64,000 nt of DNA from Polyangium aurulentum (GCA_945875545.1 CAMCKZ010000001.1:1-64000), one strand, 5' to 3'; positions 55,591-64,000 are shown, counted from the first letter of the stretch. The notes: a model not told the origin generated them from the letters alone. Numbers and translations are program-made.

Positions 55591-57216
55591 TCAGGTGTCG
55601 GTGATGTCGGTCATGCTCATGAGGCCCTGAGGCAGGCCCACTTCGCGATCGAGGGCCGCCTGCGTTTGGTCGAACCACTGTTGCGTTTCGGCGTGGGTAT
55701 CGCCGATGCAGGTGATGCCCACCTTGCCGAACTGACTGAGGGCGCCCGTGAGCTGGAAGATGACGCCGGAGTCCGTCCAGGGGCGGTAATGGAGGCCGTG
55801 AACCGCGGCGATGTCGAGGAGGTCTTCGACCGCGAGCCCTTTGTACTCGGGCCGCATCAAGCTGTCGCTCGCGACGTAGCAGCGCTCTTCGCCGCGACGC
55901 GTGCGGAATACACCCGTCGCGGGATCGTACTTTCCGTCGTTGACGAGCTTCATGAGTTTGAGCGGATGCGTGGTGCCGCTCATACGAAGGTTGATCTCGA
56001 TGGCCGACCTGCCCCACGTGCCATCGGGGTTTCGGAACGTCACAAAGTCGACGGCGGCGCGCCCAATAACGCCCTTCGAGACGAGCACGCGGCCGACCTT
56101 CATGGCGTCTGCTTGGATGGCGAGGCGGTACTCGGGATCGGCCGGAAACCGGCACCCGAGGTAGGTCTGGCCGTCGGCTCCGAGAATTTGATCGTGCGTT
56201 GAAATAGCCTGCAATTCGCCGCGCGGATTGATTCGCAGTTGCGCGCTCGGGCTGTTCTTATCGACGCCCTCGACGAACGCTTCAACGACGCCGCCGAGGG
56301 CTTGCATGCGGCTCCGAAACGAGGCCCAATTTTCGTGTTTCGCAAAAAACCGCATGTGCGGCAAGGCCCCGATCACGGCCTCTACACGGCCCGAATGACT
56401 CGCTTGGCCCGGCGCCGCTCCGTCGAGGGGTGCCAGGTCCAAACACGCGTTGCCTTCGCCGCTAAAGCCGTCGTCGTGCTTCACCATCACGCGGCGCAAC
56501 GTGGGATCGTCTTCCCACATACCGGCCACCGCTTCGCCCACTTCGCGCTCGCTTCGAACGTCTTCGGCACCGGCAGGAAACGGAATGCCCGCCGCACGAA
56601 ATGCCTTGCGCGAACCGGACTTGGTACCGAGGTGCACAAGCTCCGGATCGAGCCCGTAAAGCGGAATGCCAATGCGCACCGCAAGCGATCGCTCGCGATG
56701 CGTAGCGGCGAAGCACATCATGTAGGCGCGATCCGGATCGATGGACCGACGAATGCGTTCGATCAACCGCGGGCGCTCAAGAACCTTCTCGGTGAGCGGC
56801 TTCGGAGTGGCGTCGTAACACGAGAGAAACGACACGCGTTCGCGCACGTGAGCCGACGGAATGCCTGAAATTTGCGCGATAATGTAATCGATCGTCGCGG
56901 GATGCATAGGCTGGCTCGTCACGTAGACGATACGCGCCCGCGCATGCCGGAGCATGGCGAGGGAAAAGAGCATGCGTTCTTCGTAGTGGTTGAAACCCGC
57001 CACCGACGAATACGACATGCCCTCGAGGGAGAGCGACGGCACGACGACGATGTAACGGCGACCCGCGTCGAGGGATCGAACCTTTTCCCAAGCGTCGAGG
57101 AGCTTCGATTGGAGCCCGGCAAAGCGCTCAAGTTCTTCGTCGGGGGTCGGCGGAGGGTTCGAGCGGAAAGCCGTGGGAAGGCGGTGAGGCTGGGAGCTCT
57201 CGAGGTCAAAGCGCAT
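55591..57216 (-). CDS. ATP-grasp peptide ligase, PGM1-related
   Basis: 541 residues. It matches the peptide-ligase PGM1 group of ATP-grasp enzymes: an N-terminal Rossmann-like region with VVPSLSL and HYEERMLFSLAMLRHA, VYVTSQPMHPATIDYII, KVLERPRLIERIRR, GTKSGSRKAFRAAG, VKHDDGFSGEGNA and, near the end, EINLRMSGTTHP (metal/ATP ligands). PGM1 joins a guanidino-type amino acid to a ribosomal peptide in pheganomycin. The ATG at 57216 is preferred over a GTG at 57228. Last gene of a minus-strand series, following a 14-bp-stem hairpin. Substrate unknown. Confidence 0.85.
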   Translation of the reverse strand: MRFDLESSQPHRLPTAFRSNPPPTPDEELERFAGLQSKLLDAWEKVRSLDAGRRYIVVVPSLSLEGMSYSSVAGFNHYEERMLFSLAMLRHARARIVYVTSQPMHPATIDYIIAQISGIPSAHVRERVSFLSCYDATPKPLTEKVLERPRLIERIRRSIDPDRAYMMCFAATHRERSLAVRIGIPLYGLDPELVHLGTKSGSRKAFRAAGIPFPAGAEDVRSEREVGEAVAGMWEDDPTLRRVMVKHDDGFSGEGNACLDLAPLDGAAPGQASHSGRVEAVIGALPHMRFFAKHENWASFRSRMQALGGVVEAFVEGVDKNSPSAQLRINPRGELQAISTHDQILGADGQTYLGCRFPADPEYRLAIQADAMKVGRVLVSKGVIGRAAVDFVTFRNPDGTWGRSAIEINLRMSGTTHPLKLMKLVNDGKYDPATGVFRTRRGEERCYVASDSLMRPEYKGLAVEDLLDIAAVHGLHYRPWTDSGVIFQLTGALSQFGKVGITCIGDTHAETQQWFDQTQAALDREVGLPQGLMSMTDITDT

Positions 57217-57274
57217 GGACGATGGCACACGCCAATCGTCGCGGTTTTTTCGCGATCAGGGAAGCCCGTAAATG

Positions 57275-57309
57275 CCGAGAGGCACCAACTTATGATTGGT
57301 GCCTCTCGG
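57275..57309. other. Perfect 14-bp hairpin between two ligase genes
   Basis: Inverted repeat with arms CCGAGAGGCACCAA / TTGGTGCCTCTCGG and a seven-base loop, lying between the two ATP-grasp genes. There is no T-run directly after either arm, so it is not a standard intrinsic terminator; it could act in mRNA processing, stability or attenuation. Confidence 0.85.
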
Positions 57310-57333
57310 TCGATGCTCAGAAACGCGGGCGGC

Positions 57334-58362
57334 CTATTTTTTCTTCTTGGCCGATTCGCTCTTCGGGGCCGCCGCCGCATTGAGCCGGGCCACAGGGCCG
57401 AGATCGTTCGCGTGGGCACCGCCCGCAATCCACTCTTGGAAGAGGTGGCGCTTTGGGGGAGCGATTTTGCCCTTGACGATGCCCACCGTGAACTGGGCCA
57501 TCTGATCGACGACGAGGTCGAAATAGTGCTCTGTTATCGACCACTTATCCATGTCCGGGGCAGGGTTCGTGAAGTCGATCGCGTAGGGCACGCCGTCTTT
57601 GATCGCGAACTCCACGGAGTTCATGTCGTAGCCGAGGCCGTGGCATAGCTTCCACGCGCCATCGACGACTTTTTGGTTCAGATCGGCACCGAGCCAGTCG
57701 GGTTCTTCAACGAGGTACCGGCCCATGCCGATGGGACCGCGCAATTTGGGATCGTAGTGAATCGGCAAAATGAAGTCGCGGCCGATGCAGATGCAGCGCA
57801 CGTAGTTGTCGAAGTCGATGAACTCTTGGAGCGTCATCGGGAGGATGTCGCTTTTGTTGTAAGCTACAAACAGTTCTTCGATGTTGTTGACTTTGGTGAC
57901 GTGCTTCCAGCCGCCGCCCTGGGCGGGTTTCAAGATCGCGGGAAAGCCGATGTACTTGCAAATTCCCTCCCAATCGATGGGGAACTCGAGGTTGCGCAGC
58001 GAGCGCTGCTTGTCGATGGCGGGAATGTATTCGCGCTGAGGGAGCAGCACGGTTTTTGGAACGGTGACGCCGAGCTTTGCTGCCACGCTGAAGCCAAAAA
58101 ACTTGTCGTCTGCGGACCACCAAAGGGGGTCGTTGATGCAGTAGGTACCCGCGAGCTGCGCCGCCTTCAGGTGAAGCCTGTAGTGCTCAACTTCTTGAGA
58201 AATGCGATCGATGAGCACGGAGTATTTTTTCTCGAATCGCTCGTCGGTGCCGCCAATTTTGGCGAGCTCCGCGGTGACGCCAGACTCCTTGTTCACGCGA
58301 TCGATAAACGCGGGAGGGAAAGTGTTTTCCCAGCCAACCAACAGGCCGATGCGCTCCGACAT
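57334..58362 (-). CDS. ATP-grasp carboxylate-amine ligase, unknown substrate
   Basis: 342 residues, ATP-grasp fold: FPAILKPAQGGGWKHV (phosphate-binding loop) around 155-170, adenine-side LQEFIDFDNYV, and metal ligands in SVEFAIKDGVPYAIDFTNPAPD. Family beyond ATP-grasp is not clear. ATG at 58362 has GAGGAG five bases upstream. A lysine-rich tail (SESAKKKK) ends it. It lies between the GATase-like gene and the PGM1-type ligase on the same strand, so the three are probably one pathway. Confidence 0.85.
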   Translation of the reverse strand: MSERIGLLVGWENTFPPAFIDRVNKESGVTAELAKIGGTDERFEKKYSVLIDRISQEVEHYRLHLKAAQLAGTYCINDPLWWSADDKFFGFSVAAKLGVTVPKTVLLPQREYIPAIDKQRSLRNLEFPIDWEGICKYIGFPAILKPAQGGGWKHVTKVNNIEELFVAYNKSDILPMTLQEFIDFDNYVRCICIGRDFILPIHYDPKLRGPIGMGRYLVEEPDWLGADLNQKVVDGAWKLCHGLGYDMNSVEFAIKDGVPYAIDFTNPAPDMDKWSITEHYFDLVVDQMAQFTVGIVKGKIAPPKRHLFQEWIAGGAHANDLGPVARLNAAAAPKSESAKKKK

Positions 58363-58497
58363 ATGTGCTCCTCAATCGTATGCGGGACCAAAGCTGGCCT
58401 CGCGGTATCGTTGTCGCAAAGCCCAGCGCCACGCTCAAGTAGAACTTTTGCCGCGAAGAGTTTTAGCGTGAAGCGCGACCGCTGGCGTTGACGCCCC

Positions 58498-59445
58498 TTA
58501 AGGTGCCGAGGGAAGGTCTGGATGCATTCCGAGCAGTACCGAAAGATCGGCACCGGAAAGGGCTTCCACGGGGCCGTACGGCATGCCGTCCCACCCACGG
58601 GCGGCGGAAATGGCGTTAAATCGGCGCCGCATCCACCCGGGAATAACCTCGTGATGCACCCGCGCGACCCGCTCGGGGTTTTTGATCGTCTTGAGCATGC
58701 GGTCGAAGGTGAGGTCGCCGTAGCTATCGACGAAGGCGCGCTGTTGCTCGGGGCGATCGATCCAATTGAAGATGCCCGCGAGGTCGGCTTCAGGATGAAA
58801 CTGCACGGTCTCGATGGCCTCGCCGACGTTGAACGCCAGCACCGCAAAGCCCTTGTCGTCTTGGCCCTCGCGGGATTCGCGCGCAAGAATCGAGCCGTTG
58901 AGGGCCGCGAGCCGTTTTTCGTCGAGGTTGATGACCTCCCAATTGCGATGCTCGAACGCAAAAAGCCGATCGCCAAATGGCGCCAACAGCGGGTGCCGAC
59001 GGCCTGCCGCCGTCGTGTAGACGGGCATCACGCCGAACTTGCGGCCGTCGCGCGGAATGACCTCGGCGATGTTCAAGTGCATCGTCACGAGTTCGTAAGA
59101 ATAGCAGATGGCGAACATCGCGGGCGCGTCGCCGGGATCGCGATCGTGCGCCTCGACGAGGCCGTCGCTGAAACGCCGAAAATCATCGTACCACGGCGTG
59201 CCCAGGCCCTCGAGCGGCGACCCCGGACCACCACTCGCAATGTACAAATCTTGGTCGCGCGGAATGGGGTTCAGCGTGTCGCGCGGACTCACGGAACGGA
59301 CCTCGATGGGCAGCGTGGGATTCGACTCGCGAAGCTCGCCCTCAAATCGTGCGATGACCGATTGCAGGCACCGCATTGCCTGATTCTCGACCCCCGCGTT
59401 CATGTCGATAAAGCAGACTTTCACGGGGGGAGGCGCGGCGGGCAT
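58498..59445 (-). CDS. Class-I glutamine-amidotransferase-like protein
   Basis: 315 residues. Class-I GATase fold with SGGPGSP, nucleophile elbow FAICYSYEL (Cys114) and the catalytic His217/Glu219 in FHPEAD. The elbow departs from the usual G-x-C-x-G-x-Q, which may mean a different substrate or hydrolase activity, though the triad is intact. ATG at 59445 with GGAG/AAGG upstream; longer frames run into the divergent gene. First gene of the minus-strand ligase series; probably supplies ammonia or trims a gamma-glutamyl-type product (inference). Confidence 0.85.
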   Translation of the reverse strand: MPAAPPPVKVCFIDMNAGVENQAMRCLQSVIARFEGELRESNPTLPIEVRSVSPRDTLNPIPRDQDLYIASGGPGSPLEGLGTPWYDDFRRFSDGLVEAHDRDPGDAPAMFAICYSYELVTMHLNIAEVIPRDGRKFGVMPVYTTAAGRRHPLLAPFGDRLFAFEHRNWEVINLDEKRLAALNGSILARESREGQDDKGFAVLAFNVGEAIETVQFHPEADLAGIFNWIDRPEQQRAFVDSYGDLTFDRMLKTIKNPERVARVHHEVIPGWMRRRFNAISAARGWDGMPYGPVEALSGADLSVLLGMHPDLPSAP

Positions 59446-59614
59446 GACCCTTAACTCCGTATCACGGGACCCCTGCCGGTACGAAGTGGCCGTTAAAGTA
59501 TTTTGGGGAAGAGGTGAGAAATTCTTCGGATTTCGGGCGGCTAGCCCACGGTTCTTGCATGAAATGCGGTGAAAGCTCGACACCACCCCAAGACGCTGTT
59601 TCAAGGGGGTGTCC

Positions 59615-60793
59615 ATGGCCGCCGAATCGTCGTCGTCTCCCCCGCCCGTTGAAAGTATCAGTCCACCGCCGGGACTGCCGAATGTTGGGCCCCTTGCGAG
59701 CCGCATGGAGACCAATGCGGACTTCACGGGGCGCGGCATCACGATCGCGTTTATCGATTCGGGCTTCTACGCGCACCCGGACCTCACCGAACCGCGGAAC
59801 CGCATCCTCGTTCACTACGATGTTCGCGCCGGAGTGACGACGATTCGCGCGTGCCCGCCCCCCGACGTCAGTTCGTGGCACGGCATGATGACGAGCGTCG
59901 TGTGCGCGGGCAATGGCCACCTTTCGAAGGGCCGATACGAGGGTTTGGCACCGGACGCCGAGGTGGTTCTTCTCAAGGCAGGAACCGTCGGGCGCATTGC
60001 CCATCACGACATTCGTCGCGGCATCGATTGGGCGATCAAGCACCGCGAAGAATACGCGATTCGCGTGCTGAATATTTCGTGCGGCGGCGATTACGAGGCC
60101 ACGTACGTCGACGACCCCATTTGCCGCGCCGTCGAAGAAGCCACGCGTGTGGGCATCGTGGTTGTGGCCGCCGTGGGCAACGCCGGGTGGAATACGAGCC
60201 ATCGCGTGCTGCCTCCCGCAAGCTCCCCCGCCGCCATCACCGTGGGCGGAATCGACGACGCGAAAGACGCCATGATCGGGCGCGTGGGCATGTACCACTC
60301 GAGTTTCGGGCCCACCATCGATGGCCTTCAGAAGCCAGAAATCACAGCGCAAGCGAACTGGGTTGTGGCACCGATCCTTCCGCAAACGCCCACCTCGGCG
60401 CAGGCGCAACTTCTCGACGGCCTCGTGCGCTGCGCAACCGACGAAGAGGCCAAGGCGTTGCTTCTCGCGAACGCGGGCGTCGATGCGGATCTCGATGCGG
60501 TCGTGAACCGCGAAAGTTACTTTCTCAAGAACCTCCTCGACATCAAAAGGCGCGATCAAAAAATCGTTTCGGGTCACTACAAATACGTCGACGGCACCTC
60601 GTTTGCGGCACCGATCGTCAGTGCCGTGGTCGCGCAGATGCTCGAAGCGAATCCGCAACTCGCGCCGTACCAAGTGAAGAAGATTTTGATCGACACCGCA
60701 ACGAGGTTGCCAAACGTGCCCGTGGACCGCCAAGGTTGGGGCGTTATCAACCCGGCAAACGCTGTAAAAAAAGCTCAAAAGTGCCGATTGTGA
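59615..60793 (+). CDS. Cytoplasmic-type S8 subtilisin-like protease
   Basis: 392 residues. Serine protease triad Asp48 (IAFIDSGFY), His89 (SSWHGMMTS) and Ser329 (VDGTSFAAP), plus the oxyanion Asn in VGNAGW. No signal peptide: the N-terminus is a short Ser/Pro-rich stretch. The ~60-residue insertion between Asn and Ser regions (about 240-310) is unusual for small subtilases. AAGGGGGT precedes the ATG. Divergent from the amidotransferase/ligase series with only 169 bases between, so probably part of the same system, perhaps as a processing protease. Confidence 0.9.
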   Translation: MAAESSSSPPPVESISPPPGLPNVGPLASRMETNADFTGRGITIAFIDSGFYAHPDLTEPRNRILVHYDVRAGVTTIRACPPPDVSSWHGMMTSVVCAGNGHLSKGRYEGLAPDAEVVLLKAGTVGRIAHHDIRRGIDWAIKHREEYAIRVLNISCGGDYEATYVDDPICRAVEEATRVGIVVVAAVGNAGWNTSHRVLPPASSPAAITVGGIDDAKDAMIGRVGMYHSSFGPTIDGLQKPEITAQANWVVAPILPQTPTSAQAQLLDGLVRCATDEEAKALLLANAGVDADLDAVVNRESYFLKNLLDIKRRDQKIVSGHYKYVDGTSFAAPIVSAVVAQMLEANPQLAPYQVKKILIDTATRLPNVPVDRQGWGVINPANAVKKAQKCRL

Positions 60794-60960
60794 CAGGGCG
60801 CGCAATCTCGCTGGCATGCGGACGCTCGGACTCGCTCGGAATAGCCTGAAGGGCGCCTATTGCAGTGAGCGCGCACTCTTCCGCGCATGCTGCGTGTAGC
60901 CTCCGCATCGGTGAAGTTACGGGCTCGCCGTCATCAATCGTGTCGTGTTAGGCACGCGGT

Positions 60961-61698
60961 ATGCGTTCCGTCGTCGCGCCGATTTTCGTTGGCTTCCTCC
61001 TCGCCGTTGGTTCCTCGGGCTGCCAGTCCAAAGACGAGATGAAGTACAAGCCTTCACCCGTTTCCACGGCCGCGAAGCCGGTGCTTCCCGCCGTTCCCAC
61101 CATCGCCACCAATTTCAAAGAGGGCGAAGCCTTCACGGTCTACGGGGCAACGCACCATCTCAAGAGCCGCATCCACAGCAAAGATGTGACCAGCAAAGAG
61201 ATCACAATCGTTGGCACCATCGTTTCTGAGAACATCTCGTCGGCAGACACTTGCGCGTGGCACAAGACCGGCAAGGCCGACCCGGAAGACTGCAAGACCG
61301 ACATCCCGACCTTCGCCATCGCCGACGATGCCGCCGCCGATCCGGGAGGCACCAAGCCGCGCATTCGCGTGATCGGCTGGGCTTCGAACTTTGCGAACGT
61401 CTTCGAGGCTTTCAACGCGTACCGAGGCAAAAAAGAAGCGCCGAAAGAACCCGTGGCCGACGAGCTGAACGGCAAGCAAATTCCCTTTCCGCTGCCTGCG
61501 GTCGGCGCGCGCGTTAAGGTCACCGGTACCTACGATTTTGGCTCCTCGGGCAAGGTTTCAGACCCGGTGAACGGCGTCATGACCTACGCGAAACTTGAAC
61601 TGCTCACGCCGGCGCCCGCCGAAGTGGAGGCACCACAGGCCCCGCCAGCCGCGTCACCAAGTAAGTCAGTAGGCAAGCCCGCGGGCAAGAAGAAGTAG
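60961..61698 (+). CDS. Lipoprotein, function unknown
   Basis: 245 residues. Signal peptide and lipobox GSSGC (Cys21), a short linker, a beta-rich domain (~55-215) with an OB-like appearance (RIRVIGWASNFANVFEAFN, ARVKVTGTYDF) and a Pro/Ala/Lys tail. Family not recognised. It lies after the S8 protease but 167 bases away, so it is probably independent. Confidence 0.65.
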   Translation: MRSVVAPIFVGFLLAVGSSGCQSKDEMKYKPSPVSTAAKPVLPAVPTIATNFKEGEAFTVYGATHHLKSRIHSKDVTSKEITIVGTIVSENISSADTCAWHKTGKADPEDCKTDIPTFAIADDAAADPGGTKPRIRVIGWASNFANVFEAFNAYRGKKEAPKEPVADELNGKQIPFPLPAVGARVKVTGTYDFGSSGKVSDPVNGVMTYAKLELLTPAPAEVEAPQAPPAASPSKSVGKPAGKKK

Positions 61699-61783
61699 GG
61701 TTCTCGCGGCGTCGAACAGGGTGCTCCCTTCACGTAAATTGCCTGCGGAGTGCACGTAGATTGCATGCAGAGCGCACGTAACC

Positions 61784-62908
61784 TTATGGGACGAGCGAGC
61801 TGGCGCGAAGGGCTCGGTACCCGTCCAAAAAGCGTTGGCGGTCCGTCGCGCTGCCATCGGATATTTCAAAACCAAAGCCCATGGGTACGGTGGCTTGGTC
61901 GTTCGGGCCATAGGGCCTGCGCCACTGCACGACGCCCTCAAGGCGCACGCGGCGGTCGGAGCGCGGCGGCTGAAGCTCGAGCCACACGGTCTCTTTGGCC
62001 GGGGGCGCAAGAAGCGTGCGCACGTACATCCCCGTTTCGCTCACGTTGTACGTGATGCCCACTTCATCTTCGGCGCGCCCCGCGAGGCGAAAATGCACCG
62101 TCGAACCGAAGAGGAGCCGCGCGCTTCCCCGGCCCTCGGTGCCCCCACCGCGGGCCAGTTCGTTGGCGACGAAAAGGACGTTCTCCGGCGGTGCGAAGGC
62201 GTCTGCGAGGGCGACGTAGGGCAGCCCCTCGATGAGTGGTGCCAGCTGGGGCACGCGCTTTGGCTCCACGACCAGAACCCATTGAGAGGGCAGCCCGGCG
62301 AGACGCGCCCGCTTGATCTTCGCGAGCGCCGCCGCCGGGTCATCGGTGCCATCGAGAACCGCGAGCTTGGCGTTGTTTTTTTGCGCCGACTCCACGGCCT
62401 CTGCGGCGTCGCCGGCAAACTCGATGGCGTAACCCGCCGTATGCAAAGTGCGCCCGAGAACGATGCGCCGCCGCGGGTCGTCGCTGGCTACAACGGCCAC
62501 GCCGCGCTGCCGCATCGAGAGAGAAGCGGTAGATGCATTCTGCAAGCTTCGAATGCGCGGGATCAACCGATGCAGGTGAGATTTCGGAACAACCTCGTCA
62601 CCGCCGTAACCATAATTCGTGGAAAAAGACAGCTCATCAGCCGATGAAGCGAGCCCGATCAGCGGCGTTGACGCATGTTCGGGCTTGCGGCGAAGGGTGA
62701 GGGCGGAGTCCTCTGCGCCGTCGTCGTCGCCGTCGACCAAGGCGATGCAAGGCTCGCCGGCCTCGAGGTAGGCGAGCGCCGCAGCACCTGAAAGAAGAGG
62801 GAGCGCCAGATGGGGCAGTGCCTCGCGTACGGCAATGGAGACGCTGTCAAGAAGCGCGCGATTCGCACGTCCGATCAGAACAACGGGCCGCTGGTTTTCT
62901 GAACTCAT
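61784..62908 (-). CDS. Double receiver-like PilZ protein
   Basis: 374 residues: two receiver-like (pseudo-REC) segments (~6-125, with VDGDDDG; ~135-255, with VLDGTDD) and a C-terminal PilZ domain (~262-365) with NVSETG and the following strand; the first PilZ arginines are not clearly in RxxxR form. PilZ usually binds c-di-GMP. The first phospho-acceptor pockets look degenerate. ATG at 62908 ends the RsmE intergenic gap; longer frames have no support. Possibly a c-di-GMP-responsive regulator. Confidence 0.78.
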   Translation of the reverse strand: MSSENQRPVVLIGRANRALLDSVSIAVREALPHLALPLLSGAAALAYLEAGEPCIALVDGDDDGAEDSALTLRRKPEHASTPLIGLASSADELSFSTNYGYGGDEVVPKSHLHRLIPRIRSLQNASTASLSMRQRGVAVVASDDPRRRIVLGRTLHTAGYAIEFAGDAAEAVESAQKNNAKLAVLDGTDDPAAALAKIKRARLAGLPSQWVLVVEPKRVPQLAPLIEGLPYVALADAFAPPENVLFVANELARGGGTEGRGSARLLFGSTVHFRLAGRAEDEVGITYNVSETGMYVRTLLAPPAKETVWLELQPPRSDRRVRLEGVVQWRRPYGPNDQATVPMGFGFEISDGSATDRQRFLDGYRALRASSLVP

Positions 62909-62973
62909 GGTGCCCGAAGGAGACCGTGTTTTTGCCGGCAGCACAAGACGCAGAACGGCCTCGTGCGCGGCCC

Positions 62974-63702
62974 TCAGGTGTCGTCGAAAGCCCGCAGTGC
63001 CCCGAGCGCGGCCGCACCCATGGTCTCCGTTCGGAGCACCGACGAACCAAGGCGAACCGGGAGCCATGCATGCGCTTCGGCCCCTGCAATTTCAGCGGTT
63101 GTAAAGCCGCCTTCCGGGCCGATGGCGAGGGCGAGGGCCGTCCCCTGGGCAGCCGACGCGAGGGCTTCAAAAAACGGAAGAGGTGCCAGCGGATGAAGGA
63201 TAAGACGCAGCGGCTCCGGTGCCTGCGCGAACACATCGAGGAGCGGCAGGGGGCCTGTGACGTTGGCCACGCGGGGAGTCAGGGCTTGGCGCGCGGTGTC
63301 CGCCGCGATTCGCTCCAGGCGAGCACGGAGTTTAGCACCCGCCGCGGCATCGAGTTTTCGGACCGAGCGCGCCGCATCGGCCACGACAAATTCTTTGACT
63401 CCAAGCTCGCAGGCGTCGCGAAGAACGTCGTCGATCTTGTCGCCCTTTCCGAGGCACTGAATGAGGCGCACGTCGCGAAGGTCATCGTTCGCGACCACGA
63501 CCTCGGTCACCTCGATGTGCAGCGCGTCGGCCTCAAACCCAGTAAAATTCCCCCTTCCAGCGGTGCCGTGGCCGTCGAAGAGCTCGACCAACTGACCCAC
63601 ACGCGCGCGATGAACCACCGCCGCGTAGGCGAAGGCGCTGCCCCGAAGAGTGACCGGCCCGAGAGCGATCGGGGAATGAAAAACACGCAGCCGCCGGGCC
63701 AT
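62974..63702 (-). CDS. rsmE: 16S rRNA m3U1498 methyltransferase RsmE
   Basis: SPOUT methyltransferase, 242 residues: an N-terminal PUA-like part, GPEGGFTTAEI and, near the end, LGSSVLRTETM, the SPOUT knot/AdoMet signatures of RsmE. ATG at 63702 is seven bases after the prmA stop, a common prmA-rsmE order. Intact. Confidence 0.95.
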   Translation of the reverse strand: MARRLRVFHSPIALGPVTLRGSAFAYAAVVHRARVGQLVELFDGHGTAGRGNFTGFEADALHIEVTEVVVANDDLRDVRLIQCLGKGDKIDDVLRDACELGVKEFVVADAARSVRKLDAAAGAKLRARLERIAADTARQALTPRVANVTGPLPLLDVFAQAPEPLRLILHPLAPLPFFEALASAAQGTALALAIGPEGGFTTAEIAGAEAHAWLPVRLGSSVLRTETMGAAALGALRAFDDT

Positions 63703-63709
63703 CAGATGG

Positions 63710-64000
63710 TCACGTGATCGGGGCCACGCCCGGCAACGGGGGTGCGCGAAAGACGAGAGCTATCCACTCGCCGCGTTGGCGTTCGTCGATGAACGTTGCG
63801 CGGGCATAGGCCTCCATCACGCTCTTACGTTGAAACGCGAGGAGGCCCGAGAGGAACACAAGACCGGCGGGTTCAACGCGCTGAAGAATTTGTTCGGCGA
63901 AGGGAACCAGCACCGAGGCCTCGATGTTTGCGAAGACGAGCGGCGCCTTCTCGCCCCCATCGGCGACGCCTGCAGCGCGCGTTGTGATGCGGGCCTCAAA
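63710..64000 (-). CDS. prmA: Ribosomal protein L11 methyltransferase, partial
   Basis: C-terminal 96 residues of a protein cut by the window edge. They read as the end of PrmA: ANIEASVLVPFAEQILQRVEPAGLVFLSGLL (the ANI...L core), with a typical PrmA finish. The adjacent rsmE supports this. The N-terminus and AdoMet motifs lie beyond 64000. Confidence 0.8.
   Translation of the reverse strand, partial: FEARITTRAAGVADGGEKAPLVFANIEASVLVPFAEQILQRVEPAGLVFLSGLLAFQRKSVMEAYARATFIDERQRGEWIALVFRAPPLPGVAPIT

Noticed and set aside
57275-57309. Intrinsic terminator
   Set aside because: Stem is long and perfect, but neither strand has a T-run following it; listed as a hairpin instead.
59462-60817. 451-residue minus-strand frame
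   Set aside because: Opposite the S8 protease with an intact triad; composition of the antisense frame is not protein-like.

Overview
The window looks like chromosomal DNA of a high-GC member of the Myxococcota (a myxobacterium, perhaps of the Polyangia/Sorangiineae type). The reasons are a MYXO-CTERM-like sorting tail (18303-19088), a Ser/Thr kinase with a C-terminal PEGA domain, many lipoproteins without recognisable families, a zinc-ribbon plus TPR giant protein, and frequent GTG starts with 4-base stop/start overlaps. I see no rRNA, tRNA, CRISPR array, transposase or integrase. Genus-level placement is inference.

Layout. 0-7 kb: RadC, then a complete phosphate uptake unit on the minus strand in the order pstB-pstS-pstC-pstA-phoU, with a divergent phosphate-selective-type porin and a PHO-box-like repeat between them. 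6.9-12.3 kb: a folP-cdaA-cdaR (cyclic-di-AMP) operon, a VLCAD-type acyl-CoA dehydrogenase and a PhoB-type regulator. 12.4-22.2 kb: a cysteine-rich lipoprotein, a hypothetical/ribF pair, recQ, a Ser/Thr kinase, a MYXO-CTERM protein, holA, ribA and a beta-barrel protein with calcium-binding-type acidic repeats. 22.3-26 kb: groEL/groES under two tandem CIRCE operators, then two overlapping unknown genes. 26.2-31.5 kb: a fatty-acid desaturase, a divergent UvrA paralogue and a cystathionine gamma-synthase-type enzyme. 31.6-42.4 kb: zinc-ribbon/TPR protein, DUF58, a TyrA-chorismate mutase fusion, a VWA membrane protein, a short HutF-like deiminase and uvrB.

42.4-47.1 kb holds four closely packed genes: a membrane protein with an OmpA-like C-terminus, a small unknown, a clear DUF4407 protein and a second protein with the same topology. 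I read this as an uncharacterised envelope-spanning module. It is followed by a CbpA-type co-chaperone, a lipoprotein and an orphan DNA methyltransferase. 49.8-55.5 kb is a signalling stretch: a chemoreceptor without a sensor domain but with three exact 54-residue HAMP-like repeats, an OmpR-type regulator, MsrB, a CheY-like receiver, a MshEN-like/CheX fusion and a CcmH-like protein.

55.6-60.8 kb is the strongest candidate for an undescribed system: two ATP-grasp ligases (one of the peptide-ligase PGM1 type) and a class-I glutamine-amidotransferase-like protein in one minus-strand series, divergent from a cytoplasmic-looking S8 protease. The window ends with a lipoprotein, a double receiver-like/PilZ protein, rsmE and the 3' part of a probable prmA.

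Across the whole window an 11-base word, TGCAGAATGCA, occurs at least six times on the two strands, in coding and intergenic DNA. That is far more often than base composition would give.
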